From NCBI RefSeq assembly GCF_000801105.2, contig NC_079519.1, positions 9,732,668-9,796,667 on the forward strand: a stretch of DNA of 64,000 nt. Reading direction: 5' to 3'. The stretch comes from Raphanus sativus (taxonomy: Eukaryota > Streptophyta > Magnoliopsida > Brassicales > Brassicaceae). This document shows positions 11,174 through 23,402 of the stretch, one piece after another. The position numbers were made by a program, and so were the translations under genes. The notes under the pieces are model-generated. The model did no database searches. It saw nothing but the letters and a program-made list of their open reading frames with translations, and was not told the DNA's origin. Within the stretch, counting starts at the first letter, position 1; each line of letters opens with the position of its first letter.

Positions 11174-11395
11174 TACTCCCTCAGTTTAATTTTAGCTGTA
11201 GATTTATAAATACACGTATATTTCCAAAATAAAAATACAATTACCTATATAATTAACCATATTTCAACTAATATAAAAATAAAATAAAAAATCTTATTAA
11301 TAAATTTGGTATGAAAAACTCTAAAATAACACTTATTTTTTTTTTGAAACGGTCTTTCTTCGTAAAACGACAGTTAAATCAAAACGGAAAGAATA
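11174..11395. mobile_element. Stowaway-like MITE
   Basis: The left end TACTCCCTCAGTTTAATTTT and the right end, read inward as TATTCTTTCCGTTTTGATTT, are inverted repeats of the CTCCCTCCGTTT type bounded by TA. Its right edge overlaps the first unit of the following tandem duplication. Confidence 0.55.
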
Positions 11396-11922
11396 TTAAG
11401 AACAGCTTTCAAGAAAATGCTGACATAAAAATTACAATCTGTGGGCAGTAATCTTTTAAGACTTTAGAGAGTACTAATTCGTTTCAAAATTAATTTTTAT
11501 TTTAGATTTTTGCATACTGATTAAAAAACTAGTGAAATAGTTAAAATTTTTTTTATTTGACTATTATAATTGCACAACATTTATTGTTTATATTAATTTA
11601 ATTAGGGACAAATAATATCAATTGATAGAAAATATTGCATTAAAATTATATAATGGAAAGAATATTAAGAACAGCTTTCAAGAAAATGCTGACATAAAAT
11701 TACAATCTGTGGGCAGTAATCTTTTAAGACTTTAGAGAGTACTAATTCGTTTCAAAATTAATTTTTATTTTAGATTTTTGCATACTGATTAAAAAACTAG
11801 TGAAATAGTTAAAAAAAAATTTATTTGACTATTATAATTGCACAACATTTATTGTTTATATTAATTTAATTAGGGACAAATAATATCAATTGATAGAAAA
11901 TATTGCATTAAAATTATATAAC
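11386..11922. repeat. Near-identical 269-bp tandem duplication
   Basis: Units 11386-11654 and 11655-11922 are the same sequence apart from a one-base indel and a shift in an A/T run. Both start GGAAAGAATATTAAG and end AAATTATATAA. The near identity in otherwise decayed DNA points to a recent duplication, although an assembly artefact is possible. No gene is included. Confidence 0.88.
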
Positions 11923-13787
11923 GACACTTATTTTATGTCAAATACTTAACGTTGCAACGATATTTAATTTGAAACAGGGAAATACGAAATAAAACTGTAT
12001 TTAAAACCTTAACTCAACTGAACAAAATTTCAAAAAAAAATTGTGGAAAATTAAGTTGCTATTTTGCTAACTATTCTTATTTTTATGAATTACCAAAAAA
12101 ATGGATCAATATTCATGATCGATTTAAAAACTAGAAGTTTCGTCACAACTTGTGTGCGTCAACCTAAATGTTTTTGTCTACGACACTTTTCCAATTGAAT
12201 TAAACACTACTTGCTTATAATTCTCAAACAAATGCATACGAATGAGTCAGCTGCAGATGCTTGTATAATTCAACGGCCAAATAAACGGTAGCTACGTATT
12301 AATAAAGCAAAAAATACAAATTTGACATACAATATTAAGATTTGAGATATTTTTTGTATAACAAGAAAATAGGTTAGAATGACACTTGTTATAACAGAGG
12401 GAATATTAAGATTTTGGTGGATAAACACAATTTTGCAATTCTGACATACAATATTAAGATTTTAAGACTATGGAGAAAATACACAATTATTATACAAAAA
12501 AAAAATACAAATTTGAAAACGAGTAATGTATATAATTGTAGTGAATGGTTTGGACGGTCGATGATGCATGTTTAAATCACATTTCAAAATAATATATGCC
12601 AATGCTCCACGTAAGTGACAGACAACATCCAATTTCCTTAACTAAAATAATAATTTTCTACGCTATTCAATTAGATAATCACACATCATATATTGTTTAT
12701 ATAGAAACCCATTAGAAAAAAATTAATATAGAAACCCCATGCCAGAAAGTCTAAAGTCTCTGTTGTTGTTGTTATTAGTATTATTATTAATAAAATTTGA
12801 TATTTAGTTCTCGATTATTTCAGACAGTATTTGAGTTATATTCGTTCTATTTAATTTACTTATCATTTTAGGTGTACATAAGTCAAAAATATCTAATTTT
12901 CATGTTTTTAAAATAAAAAGTTATTATCTATATACTTAATCATATTTTGATTAATATAAAAATAAACTGTAAATATTAATAACAAATTTTTGGATTGGAA
13001 TTTTAAGATTAGAAAAAAGCAAAAAACAAAATAGCAAATGCTGTAAAATGTTATATTTTCTTTTTAATCAAATTTAATATTTTCTTAAAAAGGCTAAAGA
13101 CTACACCTTACTATTTTGATTCTTTAATTCTTTTGTAATTGAGTTTTTATATGATCAATAAATTTTAAATTTCATCAAAAGAATTATTAAAAGAAATAAA
13201 CTTATTTTGAAACAAATCACACTACAATGATAATTAAACTAAAACGTAAGGAAGTATGATATTTGATTAAGCCAAAGATAATCCTAACATATTTTCCACA
13301 AGAAGACAAGGCCGAAAAGCTCAGAGTCGAAGCAATTAGTCTTATCACTTTCAGAAACGAGTTTGATATTATACTTATCTAATAATCTACTGATACGTGT
13401 AAAGAGACAAATATTTTTATCAAAGACTGGTTTATGTTCGAGTCAAAATGATGTTAACATATAATTAAATAAATAGAAAAGGTAGTAACCACGCATGAAA
13501 AAACACGTAAGTAATGGAGATGACGATGGTCGACAGCAAAGTTCAAAACATGAGAGGCAGAACAACGTGACAAGGTAAAAAGAACAGTGGTACACGTGGA
13601 ATACGCGATGAATCGGTCATATAAAGATGTCCTCAACAACAAATATTTTTAATATAAAGATTGACTGACTCAAGTCAAGTGCCATAGACTCACCAAGTTA
13701 TTGTGAAAACATATTTTCATAAGTGAAGCACAAACTCGATTCAAAAATCCAATTTATCTCCAGCTCTGTTTCGATGAACCGGGACTG
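11923..13787. other. Intergenic DNA downstream of EMB2737
   Basis: No supported gene. About 12340-12490 repeats material found at 4470-4630 (end of a MITE plus the start of the AT-rich array). About 12830-13260 has MITE-like ends but I could not fix its borders. Confidence 0.45.
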
Positions 13788-16700
13788 TTAAAAGAACCAC
13801 CACTTCCTTTGCCGGTTCCCCTGTGTCAGAAACAGAGAGATCATAAGTTAAGCAAAAGGGAGAAAGATCAAAGCAAGTCACAAGAATAACATATAACAAA
13901 TGAGTTGATGGAGAATTGTAACGGTTGAATGGATTCGTAGATCATCACACAAACTTTCTATGCATGAAGACCCAAACTATGATCCTAGCTTCTTGTATTG
14001 TATGTTCTAATTTGGAGGAACCTTATTTATAATATAACCGATTCGATAGCTACCTTTGGATTAGTCTTCTGAGACTTTAACAAGATGGGCTGGGGAAGAA
14101 CAGACATGCTTGAGTCTTGGACGAACGGTCTCACTTTCTCCTCCAGCATTTCCTCTACCTACAAGCCATAAGGAGGATAATGAAACATTTTATGCATTTA
14201 GAACCTCACGAGTGTAAACAGATAGTGTCAAAGATGTTCCTTATGATTAACCTTTTCTTGACGCCACTTGGCTTCCCATTGTGCATCCAAGATCTTGTCA
14301 GCGATTTCCCTTTGCGCATTGAGAAGAACTGTCTTCTCGTACAGCTTTGCTGGGTTTTTGAGATCCTCTTCACTCCAAGAGGAAGTATTCAGTGGGAGAT
14401 TCAGTTCCTGAACATCTCTACCAGTTAGTTAGTTCTACATTACACTGGTCTCTGGAACTCTGGAACAAGAATGCTAAAACCTAAAAGAAGAAAGAGAGAG
14501 CTTACACCCCAGTGCTGAGGACGAGGAGGTGGATTGAGCTTTGTGACTTCAGCCTCCAGAGCTTTCTTAGCCTTGTAAAAAGGTACATTTTTCACAATGA
14601 CGGGGTCTTCCTGAGCACGGACAGGATCAATGGAGAACAAGGCCTGTAAAAAAACCATGAGAACTAAATGGTGAAACAGTTCCTCAGATTTTGAATCAAA
14701 TCTTTATAAAACCACAAAGAGGCGGATCTTACATCCTGCAAATATTCCCAGCCAGGGTTTCTCTTAGCCACCAAGTCCCTAAGTTGATCATAGCGCATTG
14801 ATTCCTGGACGCAGAAAGAAGATTCAACTTTCAGACAAAAGAGTAGACTAAAGCATTCACGGTATGTTTCGATTAACCTTCAGTAAACTCTAAAGTGATC
14901 AACCAGAAATTTGCGATGCTTGGATCTTTCATGCTGTGAAAAAGAGGTACTAACCTCGTATTGCAACCATATTTTCTTCTTGATATCTTCATCATAATCA
15001 AACCCACCCACAATCTGAGGCAAAGTGATCAACCAGAAATTTGCGATGCTTGGATCTTTCATGCTGTGAACAATATGCTGAAATGTGAAAAAGGACTCGT
15101 TATGAGGTGGTACACATGGCTAAGCAATCGTGTCTATAAACATAACTTTTGTGGTGCTCACCTCGTAGGGATAATCCATCTTCCGCAGGACATTGTATGC
15201 TTTCCATGGAGGTTCCATGATCTGCAAAACGAATGGTCATGTCATCAGTTTAGGTTATTTAACAAGAGATAGTTCTCTCTGGTCACTAAGTAGTAAAGTA
15301 TACACCCACTAGGGATTTATGTAGATGTTAAGCTGAGAAGAAGTAAGTACATACATCATCAGCTGAGATCCTGACTTGCAGCTTATTCTTGCACTCAGTA
15401 CAGCTCATCACACCCTGCAATATCAGTAGACCTTCCATCAAATTACTCATGTCAAAAAGAAGCCTATATAGTTCACTGTTAGCACACAGGCAAGCGCCTT
15501 ATGTCATGGACCTGAGAATTCGAGAGGTATAAATCAAATTAATAACAGGAAAAAAAAACGTACTGTTCCATCACAAGTTGGACAGTCTTTCGTTGGCAAG
15601 GGTGCAGTAAGGTTGATGGAGGAAGGGAGATGAACCAACTCAGCGCGATTGTCAACTATGGCATCTGCTACACATTCTGCTGTTGGCTTCTCTCCACTAC
15701 AGAAAGTAAAAATATTCATAATCTTTCATGTATGATAGATAGAAGACAACTTGGGTAACATACACCCTGAAACTGCTCATCTAAGGTTACTTACTTCTTT
15801 CGAAATTACATGGACATAAAATGGTATTAAAACACTAGCCAGACCAAAAAATTCTACAGAGATAAATCTGAATACTTGCACAACCATAAAGCAAAGTGTA
15901 CGGCTTATGAAAAAAAAAACTGAAAATTATAACAAGACAGGATGACACTAGTTGTATCAAACTATGTCTACCTAAACCATCACTGTTAGGTAACAAAGGA
16001 ACGGTCAATTAATCTAACTGGTTATAAAATCGTTGCTAAGAACATTTTTTATGGATTCACCAAAGTGATGGATTTTTAGAGTAATCCTCACGGAGTCCAA
16101 GTAGCTGAAGCAGTAGTAACTAGGGGGGGGGGTTAACAAGAAAACAATCCCCACCTTCTCAAGTTATAATCTTTGATCTGGTAGTGAACACTCCCTGTTC
16201 CTTTGCACATGGTGCACCGTAACGCCTGCCACCCGTTACATGTTTTGCAATCCCTAACCCAACAGACAAAAGAATGTGTTCTGATCAGTCATCTCAAAGC
16301 ATCACTTCAAAAACATGAAAACCAACCTTTGGCAGATGACTTTCTTCCCCAAGTCCAAGGCAATGTCATAAGTCCCAAGCGTAGCAACCGCCTAACAATC
16401 CATGAAACTCAAATGATGAACTCAGATACAAATTCATAGTAAAGTTGGAAACTTTAACCAGTTCCTTGAAAGCATTAGACATGGAGAATTAAGGAGAAAT
16501 TAACATTTTTATACGGCTAAATCAAGATAAAGGTCGACACTTTTCTCTACAAAGTAAACCATAGGAGAGCTGAAACGTCAACAAACTCACGAAAACAGAG
16601 AGATAGGATATCTTGGAGATGAGTTCGGGGATGCCAAAGCCGCGAGGAGCAGAGCCGGCGATGTCGAAGGCGAGAGTGAAAGGAGACAAGACGAGTTTGA

Positions 16701-16815
16701 TTGGGAAGTCGAGGATGTCTATGACTTTTTGTCCATGGCGAGTCGAGAACTCCTTGAACTGAGAATCGGCGAACTGTGTCACGTTCTGTATCAACCGACC
16801 TGGTCCTCTCGACAT
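13788..16815 (-). CDS. EMB2737: EMB2737, DnaJ-type zinc-finger protein required for embryo development
   Basis: Twelve exons on the minus strand with GT-AG junctions join in frame to 422 residues: 16591-16815, 16327-16391, 16155-16253, 15564-15696, 15355-15414, 15162-15221, 14955-15077, 14733-14804, 14506-14643, 14252-14407, 14054-14158, 13788-13820. Four CxxC pairs (residues 99/102, 110/113, 168/171, 179/182) form a DnaJ-like cysteine-rich zinc-binding region without a J domain. The remaining C-terminal half is highly charged and helical in appearance (EEDLKNPAKLYEK; EMLEEKVRPF), ending KWWFF. From memory this is the single-copy Arabidopsis gene At5g53860, whose loss arrests embryos; the biochemical role is not established. 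The start is the first ATG of an in-frame first exon (MSRGPGRLIQNV). Exon 7 has a partial copy in the neighbouring intron (14892-14940). No lesion seen. Confidence 0.9.
14892..14940 (-). repeat. 49-bp exact copy of part of EMB2737 exon 7 inside intron 7
   Basis: Bases 14892-14940 are identical to 15022-15070, which code part of exon 7 (HSMKDPSIANFWLITL). The copy lies just downstream of exon 7 in transcription order. It has no splice signals of its own that would obviously use it. Perfect identity suggests a recent event or an assembly duplication. Confidence 0.9.
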
Positions 16816-18621
16816 TGGAGGAGAAGAAGATAAGAGCTTCCTCTCAGTCTCTCTGGTCTGGATGTTGTTTTATTGAGGTTTTTGTTCGCAGAGAGTGTGG
16901 GGGTTGTACACTATTCTTATCCTGGATTTGGATTCTTCGCTAACCAAACATGTTCCCTGTTAATAGACTACGTGCCGTTTACAGTGAGAGAAAACGACGC
17001 AAAGTTATTCACATAGAAATCTTGCATGTTTTTGGAGTAAAGAGATTTTATTGGTTTGTGATTTAAAGAGTTTTGAAGTCTTGGAAAGTGTCAAAACATA
17101 CAAAAATTTAGTTTAGTTGTTCATTTGGTATAAAACCAATTTTATCTATTTTGTCTCATTTTTACCTTTCTCATCTGAAACTTCATTAAATAAATAACTT
17201 TATGAATCAAAAATTATTAAAAATATAAACAATAAATAAAACACCCATATACAAGGATATACATAAAGAGTTTTGATAAAAAAATTTAAATTATTTAGTT
17301 TCTTAATTTTAAAAGATTTATAATTATTTTATATCTTATTAAACTTTTTCTGGTATAAAACCATTTTTATCTATTTTGTCTCATTTTTACCTTTCTTATT
17401 TCTGAAACTTAATTAAATAAATAGTTTTATGAATCAAAAAAATTATTGAAAATAGAAAAAATAAATAAAACATTCATATACACAAGCTGATTTTTTGTTG
17501 GAAAAACTTGATAAATAAAAAATTTAAATTACATTTTATTAAAAGTAGATTTTGTCTTCTACGGAAAATGAGTTAGTAGAAAAAGAATTCTACATTAAAC
17601 AAGTGCACCTACTTTTTTTAGAACGAACCATCTATTTTTAATTAAAATTCTAAATATGTAGAATATGAATTCTACTAATTGTAAAAATAGCTACTTTCCA
17701 GTCGAATGCAGTTTCTGTTTTTCTGAAGTATTCTAAAATTTCCAGAATACGAAATCTAGACACTACTTGAACATCTACGTGAGTTAGAAATTGCATTCCA
17801 GATTTTTGACATTGTTCTATACAGTGTAAAATGTGTCTTCTATGGATAAAATTTTTCTTTTTGCGAAAATTAAAAAAAAATCAGTTAAAAAAATATTCTA
17901 AAAATATTTGAATTTTCTAAAACGTGTTTTGATCGATTTGCTTTGTCAAAATATCAGAGAAATTTTTTTTCCTTTTTATCAAACTTTTTTAAAAATATTT
18001 TTGCTTTTTAGATATTTTCATATTTTTTGAATATCAAATAGATATAAATTTAAAATAGTTAACATATTTAAATATATAATTGCAATTTAAGAAATTTTTG
18101 GTATTCAAAATATTTTAATTTAGATTAGATTCAGGTCTGTTTATCTGGATATTAAAATTTTAGATCTATGTGAGTACTTAATCAATTTTAGTTTGTGTTT
18201 AATATTTTTTTGAAATCTAGTTAGATTCGGTTCTACGGATCCAAATATTTTACTCATACTTACTTTTTTCTACTAATATAAAGCAAAATAAAATAAATTT
18301 AAAACAAATATTTTGGCTTATTTAACATATATAATTATTGGACTATACTTAAATAATATTAATAGAAATGGTTGGTCGTTATATCAATATTGTTGGGCAT
18401 ATTGCAAAATTGACGTAGTCTATAACTACTAATGTTTATTTTCTTATAAAAAAATCTTGGTGAATATAATAAACACAATATAATCGGGTGAAAAGTGTTA
18501 CAGATGCGTGGAAAATAATGTAAGTATGAGTAATTTCTGATTTTTTTCTAATGTTACATATTTCAATCGTTTTCACAGATTTTATTTTTTAAAGCTTTTC
18601 TAATTTCTGATTTTCTCTAAT
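16816..18621. other. EMB2737 promoter side and AT-rich repeats
   Basis: Immediately upstream of EMB2737 there is a short GC-richer stretch. Beyond it two direct repeats of about 150 bp, near 17129-17275 and 17350-17500, share TGGTATAAAACCA and TCTATTTTGTCTCATTTTTA. No gene is supported; 17520-17830 carries repeated GTAGAA-type motifs of unknown origin. Confidence 0.5.
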
Positions 18622-18629
18622 GTTTTGAT

Positions 18630-19383
18630 TAGGCCTGGGCATAAAATCTGGAACTCGAAATCCGAACCGAACCCGAACCGAAAAACCCGATCTGTTATCC
18701 GACCCGAAATGTAAAAATACCCGAACGGGTCTTGTAGGGTGGTATAAAAAATATCCGAACCCGAAGTGTTATTAACCGAACCCGAACGGGTAACCCGAAA
18801 AAAACCCGAAACTAATAGTTAATATAAATATTTTGAAATATATATAAGTATTTTAGTTATTAAATTTAATATTCGTGGTAATATGATATATAATAATAAA
18901 TATTAACAATATTAAAAATATTTTAAGTACACAATTAGTTATAAATAAGTAATTTATAATCTGTTCATTGGAATAACAAGTCTACTCTCTATAATATAAT
19001 GTATATTCTTTACAAATAATGTTTGTTTTTATACTTGATTTAATATTTTATTGTTATTTTAGCAATTTTATGTGTGATAGATTAATTTTTATTAATTTAG
19101 TTGTTTTTCTTTATGTTTTTCTTTAAGTTTTTGTTTTCTTTACTTTGGTTATATCCGAACCGAACCGATATAACCCGAACCGAACCGATATAACCCGAAC
19201 CCGAATGATATATGGTCACTTTATGGGTTTTAGGATGCAATATAATTTTTAACCGAATCCGAAGTGTTATTATCCGAACCCGACCCGTACTAATGGAATT
19301 TTACTATGGGACCTAGGAACGTAAACCCGAAAATCCGAAAAACCCGACCCGAATGCCAACGGGTACCCGAACGCCCAGACCTA
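18630..19383. mobile_element. hAT-type non-autonomous element, CCGAACCCGAA-rich
   Basis: Termini TAGGCCTGGGCAT and, inverted, TAGGTCTGGGCGT are flanked by the 8-bp direct repeat GTTTTGAT (18622-18629 and 19384-19391), the duplication length of hAT transposons. The subterminal regions are packed with CCGAACCCGAA in one arm and an inverted equivalent in the other; a CCGAACCGATATAAC unit is tandem near 19156-19200. No transposase. Family members with the same ends are at 45837-46470, 47447-48125 and 43286-43941. Confidence 0.85.
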
Positions 19384-19439
19384 GTTTTGATTATGTTTCT
19401 GGTTAAATGTGAAAATTCCGTAAGGAAAAAAAATATTTG

Positions 19440-20285
19440 GTTGAATTAAAGATCCGCCTTTGTATGTGTGGTGTTTTTATCTTCTCGGTGTGGTTCTTTT
19501 AAGATCCATCTTGTATCTGTTTTTTTCCGTTTCTTCTCTATGTCAATTGCAGATCTGTTTGTGTAAGCGTGTTGTTCTTTAGATGCTTGTGGTGTTGAGG
19601 AGGTCCTTCGTTAGTCTCTAAGATGTGGGCGGTTCGATTTCTTGGTCGCTGCGGTGGCTTGCTTGATTAATTTGACCAGATTTGTATTTTTTCTGGTGTA
19701 CGGTGTTGGTTGATGCCGTCTCTAATGTGGGTTACTAATTCTTCCATAAGATTTGGTTAAATCTCTATCATTTGAGTCGTTTGCGGTTGGCATTTTAGTC
19801 TGTAGTGCTCATCTCTTCCTTGGTTTCTGGCAAATCGAAGAACCTCCAATTTTGTCTCTCCATGGTTGGGGCTGTTGTCTCTGGGAACAGGTGGTTCACA
19901 TAACATTTTCTTCGCCGGATATCGTCTCGAGGAAGAGGTGATTTCTTTACACTGTCTTCGCCGGCTTATCAATGGTTTTATTCTGGCTTTGGTTGATTTA
20001 CGGTTCTCTCCGCCCTACCAGCTCTTGTTCTGTCGGCGGAGACCCGGTGTGCATGCTTTATGTCTCCGGAGGAAGAGTTCATGTCTCTGATCGTGATGGC
20101 TGTTCATGTGGTGGGTGGAGCTAGTATCTTTCTCGTTGATTCATGTATGGGTTTAAGACCTGGTTAAATTTAATGTAGTTGATGTTTTGGGTTTTGTGGG
20201 CCGTTTTGTTTGTTGTTGTTAGTGCTGGGCTTTGTCCACTTTGGACCTAGATCTTTAATAAAATATCAGATGACAAAAAAAAAGA
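19440..20285 (+). mobile_element. 5'-truncated LINE 3' UTR fragment
   Basis: A GC-richer, gene-like stretch without a lasting frame ends in CTTTAATAAAATATCAGATGAC and an A-run at 20275-20284, the typical 3' end of crucifer L1-type LINEs. No reverse-transcriptase motif is left. I could not find a target-site duplication, so the left edge is approximate. The MULE at 20305 abuts it. Confidence 0.6.
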
Positions 20286-20295
20286 ATATATGTCT

Positions 20296-22192
20296 TTTGG
20301 ACAAGAGTTGTTTACATAGAAAGACACTTTCTGTCTTTCCTTTACAATAAGAGTCACTTCTCACATGTGAGACACTTTTTAGTGGGGTCCAGATGTGTTT
20401 TTGACAAATTTATCCTTACGGGAAACAATAAGTTGTGGACAGCGAATTGTGGACGATAAATTCTGGACAGCAAATTATGACTATGTAGAATAATTTGTGG
20501 ACGGTAATTTATGGACAGTACAAATATTTTGATATTTAGTTAGCGTAATCATTAGACACAATATTCTTTCCACATGATTGCATAGAAAACTTCATGATTC
20601 TGCTATTTTCATGCATAAAATTTCATTCTATGTGAACAACATTCTAATATTGTTTAAACCAATGAATTGCGGACATACAAATTGTGGATGGGCTAGTCAT
20701 GGATATACCATCATAGATCCACTATCAATAGATTGATGAAACCATTTTTGTGGATTAGTAAAAAGAAAGTACACTAATAAAACAACAATTTGAAAAGCTC
20801 ATTCATTATTTCTTACAAGAAACAACGAAAAAAGAGGATCTGGAGATTAAATGCTCCACATAAGCAAAAACATCAACTAGACAAAGAGTAACAGAGAAGA
20901 GAAAAAGTACCAAATTTGATAGAAGTAACTCGAAATACTGCTTGTTTTTACTCTGTTGCCTAATCCACTCACAACACTTCCTGTTATTAGGGCGTACTTC
21001 AGCTTCTTCCTTCTTGTTTCTCTGCTTTTCGAGTCAAAATCAACTTATCCTGCACACAAGTCGCCAACTACCAAATCAATCAAAAGAAAAACTAAGAACG
21101 TGTATTTTTCATAGTCAACAATCTAGAAATATGGTAAAATTTGAAGCTTTCAGGCAGATTTTGATAATGTGACATCCATGTACACACACCTTGACTACAC
21201 TACACTACGATTCCCAGTAGCAAATTACTTTCTTAAAATTATCAAACTGATGGCAGAATTTGTTCTCAGCTGATGGCACTACTAACTAAGTTCAACATGG
21301 ATAATGAAATGAACAATCATAATGTATAAGCTACAAAGATGATCCTATTTTATACTTCTATCCACAAGTAAAGATTCAATCTTTTTCTTAAGAATCAATC
21401 TTGCATAGGTCACGATAAGCTCAAACTAGAGAACCTAACCTTCAAAAAATCTCACCTAATGTTCAGACATCAATTCAATTACGGAACCAACACAATACTG
21501 AAGCTTATAACAGTAAAAAGATCCAAACTTTGAAGCAAATTAACCATTTGCCACAACTTTAAAATGCATAAATGGAGAGAGAAGAGATGGGAGAGAGATT
21601 ACTGGAAAGAGAGGAGGAGAGAAGAACGAAGAGATGGGGCCACTGGTGATAGAGTAAATAGTGGAGAAGACATAGAAGGAGGAGATGAGAACGCCGATGC
21701 TCACGGCTGCGTAGATCGTGACGAAGAGAGGGATCGAATTCGTCGCCAACCCTAGATCTCTTTCTTTTTCCCTAAATCTCCATTACAGAAAGCTTTGTTT
21801 TTTATAGAAGATCTTTTGGTGTTTAATCTTCTTCTTCTCCGACAGTTGATGTGATCGTTAGGTGATATGTAAATAAAATGGAAAATAGATGTTTTGGAGA
21901 GAAGCATGAGAATGATAAGACAGAGTGAAGAGGAGAGAAGAAGGAGGTTTTGTTTAGGTTGCTGCTATTGACAATGGATTGTTTCGGTTGATGCCAATTA
22001 AGCTTGTGTTCTTGATTCAATTTAGATAACGAGAGAGAAATAGGATGTTTGGGTAGAGAAAATAAATTTTGAGTTAGAAGAAGGGTAAGATGGACAAAAA
22101 ACACTTAGAATGTGCCTCTCAAGTGGAATGTGCCTTAGAATGAAATTACAAAGTGATAAAGTGTCTTGGAGAGTAAAAAAATCTTTGGACAA
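20296..22192 (-). mobile_element. Pack-MULE-like element carrying a gene 5' region
   Basis: The 9-bp direct repeat TTTGGACAA at 20296-20304 and 22184-22192 brackets an 1879-bp element (20305-22183). Its ends are diverged inverted repeats of roughly 110 bp: GAGTTGTTTACATAGAAAGA on the left against GATTTTTTTACTCTCCAAGA read inward from the right, both followed by CACTTT. A 9-bp duplication with long terminal repeats is characteristic of Mutator-like elements. The interior is not transposase; on the minus strand it looks like a transcribed 5' leader and first exon (see 21540-21749). Strand refers to that captured segment. Confidence 0.72.
21540..21749 (-). pseudogene. Captured gene start of unknown identity (TTG in place of ATG)
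   Basis: Read on the minus strand, a CT-rich leader leads to TTGGCGACGAATTCG, then codes IPLFVTIYAAVSIGVLISSF, a convincing membrane helix, and YVFSTIYSITSG. The first codon is TTG where ATGGCGACG would be expected, so the start may be mutated. A possible splice donor (CCA|GTAATC) follows near 21625, after which the sequence looks intronic. I do not recognise the parent gene. Lying inside a MULE, it is best read as a captured fragment. Confidence 0.4.
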
Positions 22193-23258
22193 TAGCATGA
22201 TATTTGCTAGAGTTACTGTAGTTCTGAAATTTGTGTTTTGAGTTATCATTGTTTTTCAAGCTTTTTATTGTTATAAGGTTAAGTTGTGATGATAAACTGT
22301 ATATGTATTTTTTCTACTTAAGAAATACTAAACTATTTTAGCATTGTGATTGTTATAGTTTGTGGTGTTATTTGTTGTGTCACTTAAACTTATTGTTTAT
22401 TTGTTTTTTAATTTGTTTCTTGTATTGTTGAGAGTACATAAATTATATTAACGCTGTTGAGAGTATCTTTTGATTTCTCAAAATTTTTCTCCAGTTTACT
22501 TGTGTAAATGTATTAAGTAATCATTTTTATTATTCTTGTTATGTTTGTTATATGTGTTTCTTATTTCTAGTTTGTAAATTTTACCGGAATTTAAAAACAA
22601 ATACATGAAATACATGAAGACTTGTAGAAATATAAAATGAGTGACAATTGGTTATGAGCACTCGGAACATCCACCAAGAAGACACATGGTTAATAGAGAA
22701 TAATTTGAGTATAAAACTTTTTTACTTCCATTAGTATAAATTGGGCAGGAAAATGCACTTCGTCGTACTCACTTTTCATTAACTTATAAAATACTGTAGT
22801 TTGTTAAACCCATTTGGCTTTTGATATTTATCATCGTCATATGAAGAATAGAGCATAAAATTCTCCGAGTTGTTGTGTATTTGTTTAGTTGGAAATTATC
22901 TTTAGTTCACTGTTTCTGAATGTGTGGGGTTTGTGCGTTCTTGTAAAATTTATGTTACTCCATTTTAGAATTTTCTTCATTTTTTCCTTTTGTGTCAGCA
23001 AACTAACACGTGTTTGTTGATTTTTCCTGATTTTTCCGTTTTATCAAATACAACCTTTTTGATACTTTCTCGAGTCTCTGCTCTCGCAGTTACTTTGCTC
23101 AACACGCACGAACAATCCAATAGATTTGCCTTTGATCAAAATTTTTACTGACATAGGAGTAAAAATTTTGTATTAGCAAACTACTGAATCCTAGAGCATG
23201 GAAAATGCTTTGCCTTAAAAATGCAAACTTGACGCAAGTTTTGGTCTTTTTAAAAAAA
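22193..23258. other. Intergenic DNA upstream of DEP1
   Basis: AT-rich with no supported gene, repeat or RNA. The proximal part presumably contains the DEP1 promoter. Confidence 0.5.
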
Positions 23259-23267
23259 TATATAAAA
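23259..23267 (+). promoter_or_regulatory. TATA box candidate for DEP1
   Basis: TATATAAAA stands 136 bp before the DEP1 start codon, leaving room for a leader of about 100 bases. Prediction only. Confidence 0.5.
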
Positions 23268-23402
23268 AAGGAATCATATTCTGTGGAAAAGCAGCCAAAA
23301 GAGATTGAATACTCGCGAGATAAAGTAAAACCTGCCTTTCGTTCCTCCTAAAAAAGCTCCAACCTTTTTACAATCAATCACTGAACTTCGCTCCGAGAAT
23401 CA

